A stretch of 7,514 bases of DNA from Gemmatimonadales bacterium (lineage in GTDB: Bacteria > Gemmatimonadota > Gemmatimonadetes > Gemmatimonadales > GWC2-71-9): positions 1 to 7,514 of the forward strand of contig JABDII010000483.1 of the NCBI GenBank assembly GCA_013003805.1. Direction: 5' to 3'. Under the pieces are notes generated by a model. That model did not search any database. It was not told the origin of the DNA and saw only the letters and a program-made list of their open reading frames with translations. Both the position numbers and the translations under genes were made by a program. This document shows positions 5,938 through 7,514 of the stretch, in pieces; position 1 is the stretch's first letter; every line of letters starts with the position of its first letter.

Positions 5938-7514
5938 CTACGGACTGACGTCGGTCTGCTGTTGGGATCCGGCGCCGGTTATCCGGAACGGAAGGTGTAC
6001 CGGACAGGGATCCACCGGCTCAGTGTCGGGGAGGAAGGACTCGACGACCCGGCTGTCGGTGGGGCAAAACGGGGTGGCGGTGTAACCGGTGGTGCGATCG
6101 ATCTCTTGAAAGCTGAGTCCGCCTGGTCGTCGCCAGCCGTCGGGAACCGCGCGCCGCTCATAAACTTCCTTCATCATGGCCGTCCAGGCCGGTGCGGCGA
6201 GGCGACCGCCTTGTGCGTTGTTCATGATTCGTTGTGGCTGATCGAAGCCTATCCACACCCCGGTCACCAAGTCTGGGGTGAACCCGATGAACCATACGTC
6301 GTTGTATTCGTTGGTCGTTCCGGTCTTGCCGCCCGCCGGGATTCTGAAGCCTTTCGCCGTCACAGCGTTGAACGCCGTGCCTCTGCGGACAACGTCGCGC
6401 AGCAGGTCGGACATGAGCCAACCATGTGCAGGGTCGGCGACACGCTCACGCTGGATCGCCGGCTCCCACAGAATCTCTCCCGCACGGTCTTCTACCCGGA
6501 GGATACCGATCGGCGTCGTCCGGACACCGAGATTGGCGAAGGATGTGTAGGCCGCAACCATCTGGATCGGCAGCACCTCGGCGGAGCCGATGAAGATCGA
6601 CGGATACGCCGGAATCCGGGTCGTAATCCCGTACCGAACCGCCTCGCTGACCACGGCTTGCTCGCCGACCTCCTCCATGCCCAATCGGATTGCGATGACG
6701 TTGATGGAGCGATACAAGCCTTCCCGGAGTGTCATCGGCCCGTTGAACCGGAGATTGAAGTTCTGCGGCTCCCAGTCCGGCTCTCCTTGCCGCATCGGAA
6801 CGCTGATCGGCTCGTCGACCAAGATGTAGGACAGCGGAATGCCGGCCCGGAGCGCCGCCGAATACACAAAGGGTTTGAAGGTGGAGCCGGGTTGGCGCAT
6901 GGCCTGGGTCACGCGATTGAACTTGCTGTCCGCGAAATCCCGGCCCCCGACCATGGCCCTGATGTACCCCGTCTTGGGTTCGAGCGTGAGCACGAGACCC
7001 TGCAGGTACGGGGACGGTTCGGTCGCAGCCGCGTTCTCCTCCGCTCGTGCTTCCAGATACTCGCTGTAGGTGGGATGGGAGAATTCTCCGAAATCTCCGT
7101 TCTCGATTGCACTGAGTTGATTTTCCAGCGCACGCTCGGCCACTTCTTGGACGTCGAGATCGAGGGTGGTATAGACCCGGAGTCCCTCGCGATACAAATC
7201 GTGGCCGAACCGTGCGTCCAGCTGTTGGCGAATGAACTCGACGAAATACTCGGCAACGCCACTGAAGTCCGACCGCGACGACAGTTGGAGAGGATAGGCT
7301 TTCCATCGCTCGGCCTGGTCGGTCGAGAGCAGCTTCTGAGCTCGCATTAGATTGATGACGAGGTTTCGCCGCTTGATCGCACGACGAGGATTCCGGCGCG
7401 GATTATAGGTCGACGGCGCCTTCGGTAAGGCCGCGAGAATACCGGCCTCCGCCACATTGAGATTGCGCACCGACTTGCCGAAATAGCGCTGCGCCGCGGC
7501 CTCGACACCGAAGG
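5938..7514 (-). CDS. mrcA: Penicillin-binding protein 1A (class A), 5' end outside the window
   Basis: The frame is open to the window edge. The first visible codons read FGVEAAAQRYFGKS and run into VRNLNVAEAGILAALPKAPS, the end of the glycosyltransferase (GT51) domain, so the GTG at 7470 is an internal valine and not a start. About 525 residues are visible; the cytoplasmic tail, membrane anchor and most of the GT51 domain are missing. Counting that valine as 1, a linker domain follows (about 60-155, with LRVYTTLDLDVQ), then the transpeptidase: S196-T-F-K199 with the acylated serine (codon near 6885), S255-I-N257, and K382-T-G-T385 (near 6327) followed by DVWFIGFTPDLVTGVWIGFD. A C-terminal tail has FCPTDSR and a final CPVHL, as in many PBP1A proteins. 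It polymerises and cross-links peptidoglycan on the periplasmic side of the inner membrane. All transpeptidase residues are intact. It is followed at one base by the amidohydrolase. Confidence 0.95.
   Translation of the reverse strand, partial: FGVEAAAQRYFGKSVRNLNVAEAGILAALPKAPSTYNPRRNPRRAIKRRNLVINLMRAQKLLSTDQAERWKAYPLQLSSRSDFSGVAEYFVEFIRQQLDARFGHDLYREGLRVYTTLDLDVQEVAERALENQLSAIENGDFGEFSHPTYSEYLEARAEENAAATEPSPYLQGLVLTLEPKTGYIRAMVGGRDFADSKFNRVTQAMRQPGSTFKPFVYSAALRAGIPLSYILVDEPISVPMRQGEPDWEPQNFNLRFNGPMTLREGLYRSINVIAIRLGMEEVGEQAVVSEAVRYGITTRIPAYPSIFIGSAEVLPIQMVAAYTSFANLGVRTTPIGILRVEDRAGEILWEPAIQRERVADPAHGWLMSDLLRDVVRRGTAFNAVTAKGFRIPAGGKTGTTNEYNDVWFIGFTPDLVTGVWIGFDQPQRIMNNAQGGRLAAPAWTAMMKEVYERRAVPDGWRRPGGLSFQEIDRTTGYTATPFCPTDSRVVESFLPDTEPVDPCPVHLPFRITGAGSQQQTDVSP

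Noticed and set aside
5962..7350. 462-codon open frame on the + strand
   Set aside because: It lies wholly antisense to the PBP1A gene, whose transpeptidase motifs are unmistakable. The translation is rich in R, G, H and D with no recognisable domain, as expected of a GC-rich shadow frame.
7468..7470. GTG 7470 as start of the penicillin-binding protein
   Set aside because: The frame continues upstream to the window edge with typical GT51 sequence (VEAAAQRYFGKS), so it is an internal valine.

Overview
The window is GC-rich, tightly packed bacterial DNA and almost entirely coding. It comes from a Gram-negative (diderm) organism: it carries an outer-membrane beta-barrel protein with a signal peptide and a terminal phenylalanine, and a class A penicillin-binding protein. 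The style of the barrel protein, the PBP tail and the DUF4390-like protein suggest Gemmatimonadota or a similar high-GC diderm phylum. That placement is an impression from protein style, not a proven assignment.

Layout. (1) Positions 1-3915, + strand, form one probable operon: perhaps the last codons of an upstream gene (stop at 23-25), an NtrX-like sigma-54 response regulator (36-1400), an outer-membrane protein with a bactofilin-like beta-helix in front of an Omp85-type barrel (1472-3208), and a secreted DUF4390-like protein (3238-3915). A strong RNA hairpin (1414-1440) lies in the 71-base gap between the regulator and the barrel gene. (2) Positions 3916-3959 are a 44-base convergent gap. 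(3) Positions 3960-7514 are all on the - strand, in transcription order: the 3' part of a PBP1A-type peptidoglycan synthase (runs off the window at 7514), a metal-dependent amidohydrolase/deaminase starting one base after the PBP stop, and a small HNH endonuclease-family protein 171 bases further on, preceded by a possible promoter of its own.

How the genes fit together. An NtrX-like regulator next to a DUF4390 protein recalls the DUF4390-NtrY-NtrX cluster of betaproteobacteria. Here the order is different and an outer-membrane protein sits between them, so the operon may be a regulator plus cell-envelope module. The PBP1A also serves the envelope. The amidohydrolase looks most like the aminodeoxyfutalosine deaminase (menaquinone) branch of its superfamily, but the substrate cannot be settled from sequence alone. 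No mobile element, CRISPR array, tRNA or rRNA was seen. The most unusual item is the beta-helix/Omp85 barrel fusion without POTRA domains.
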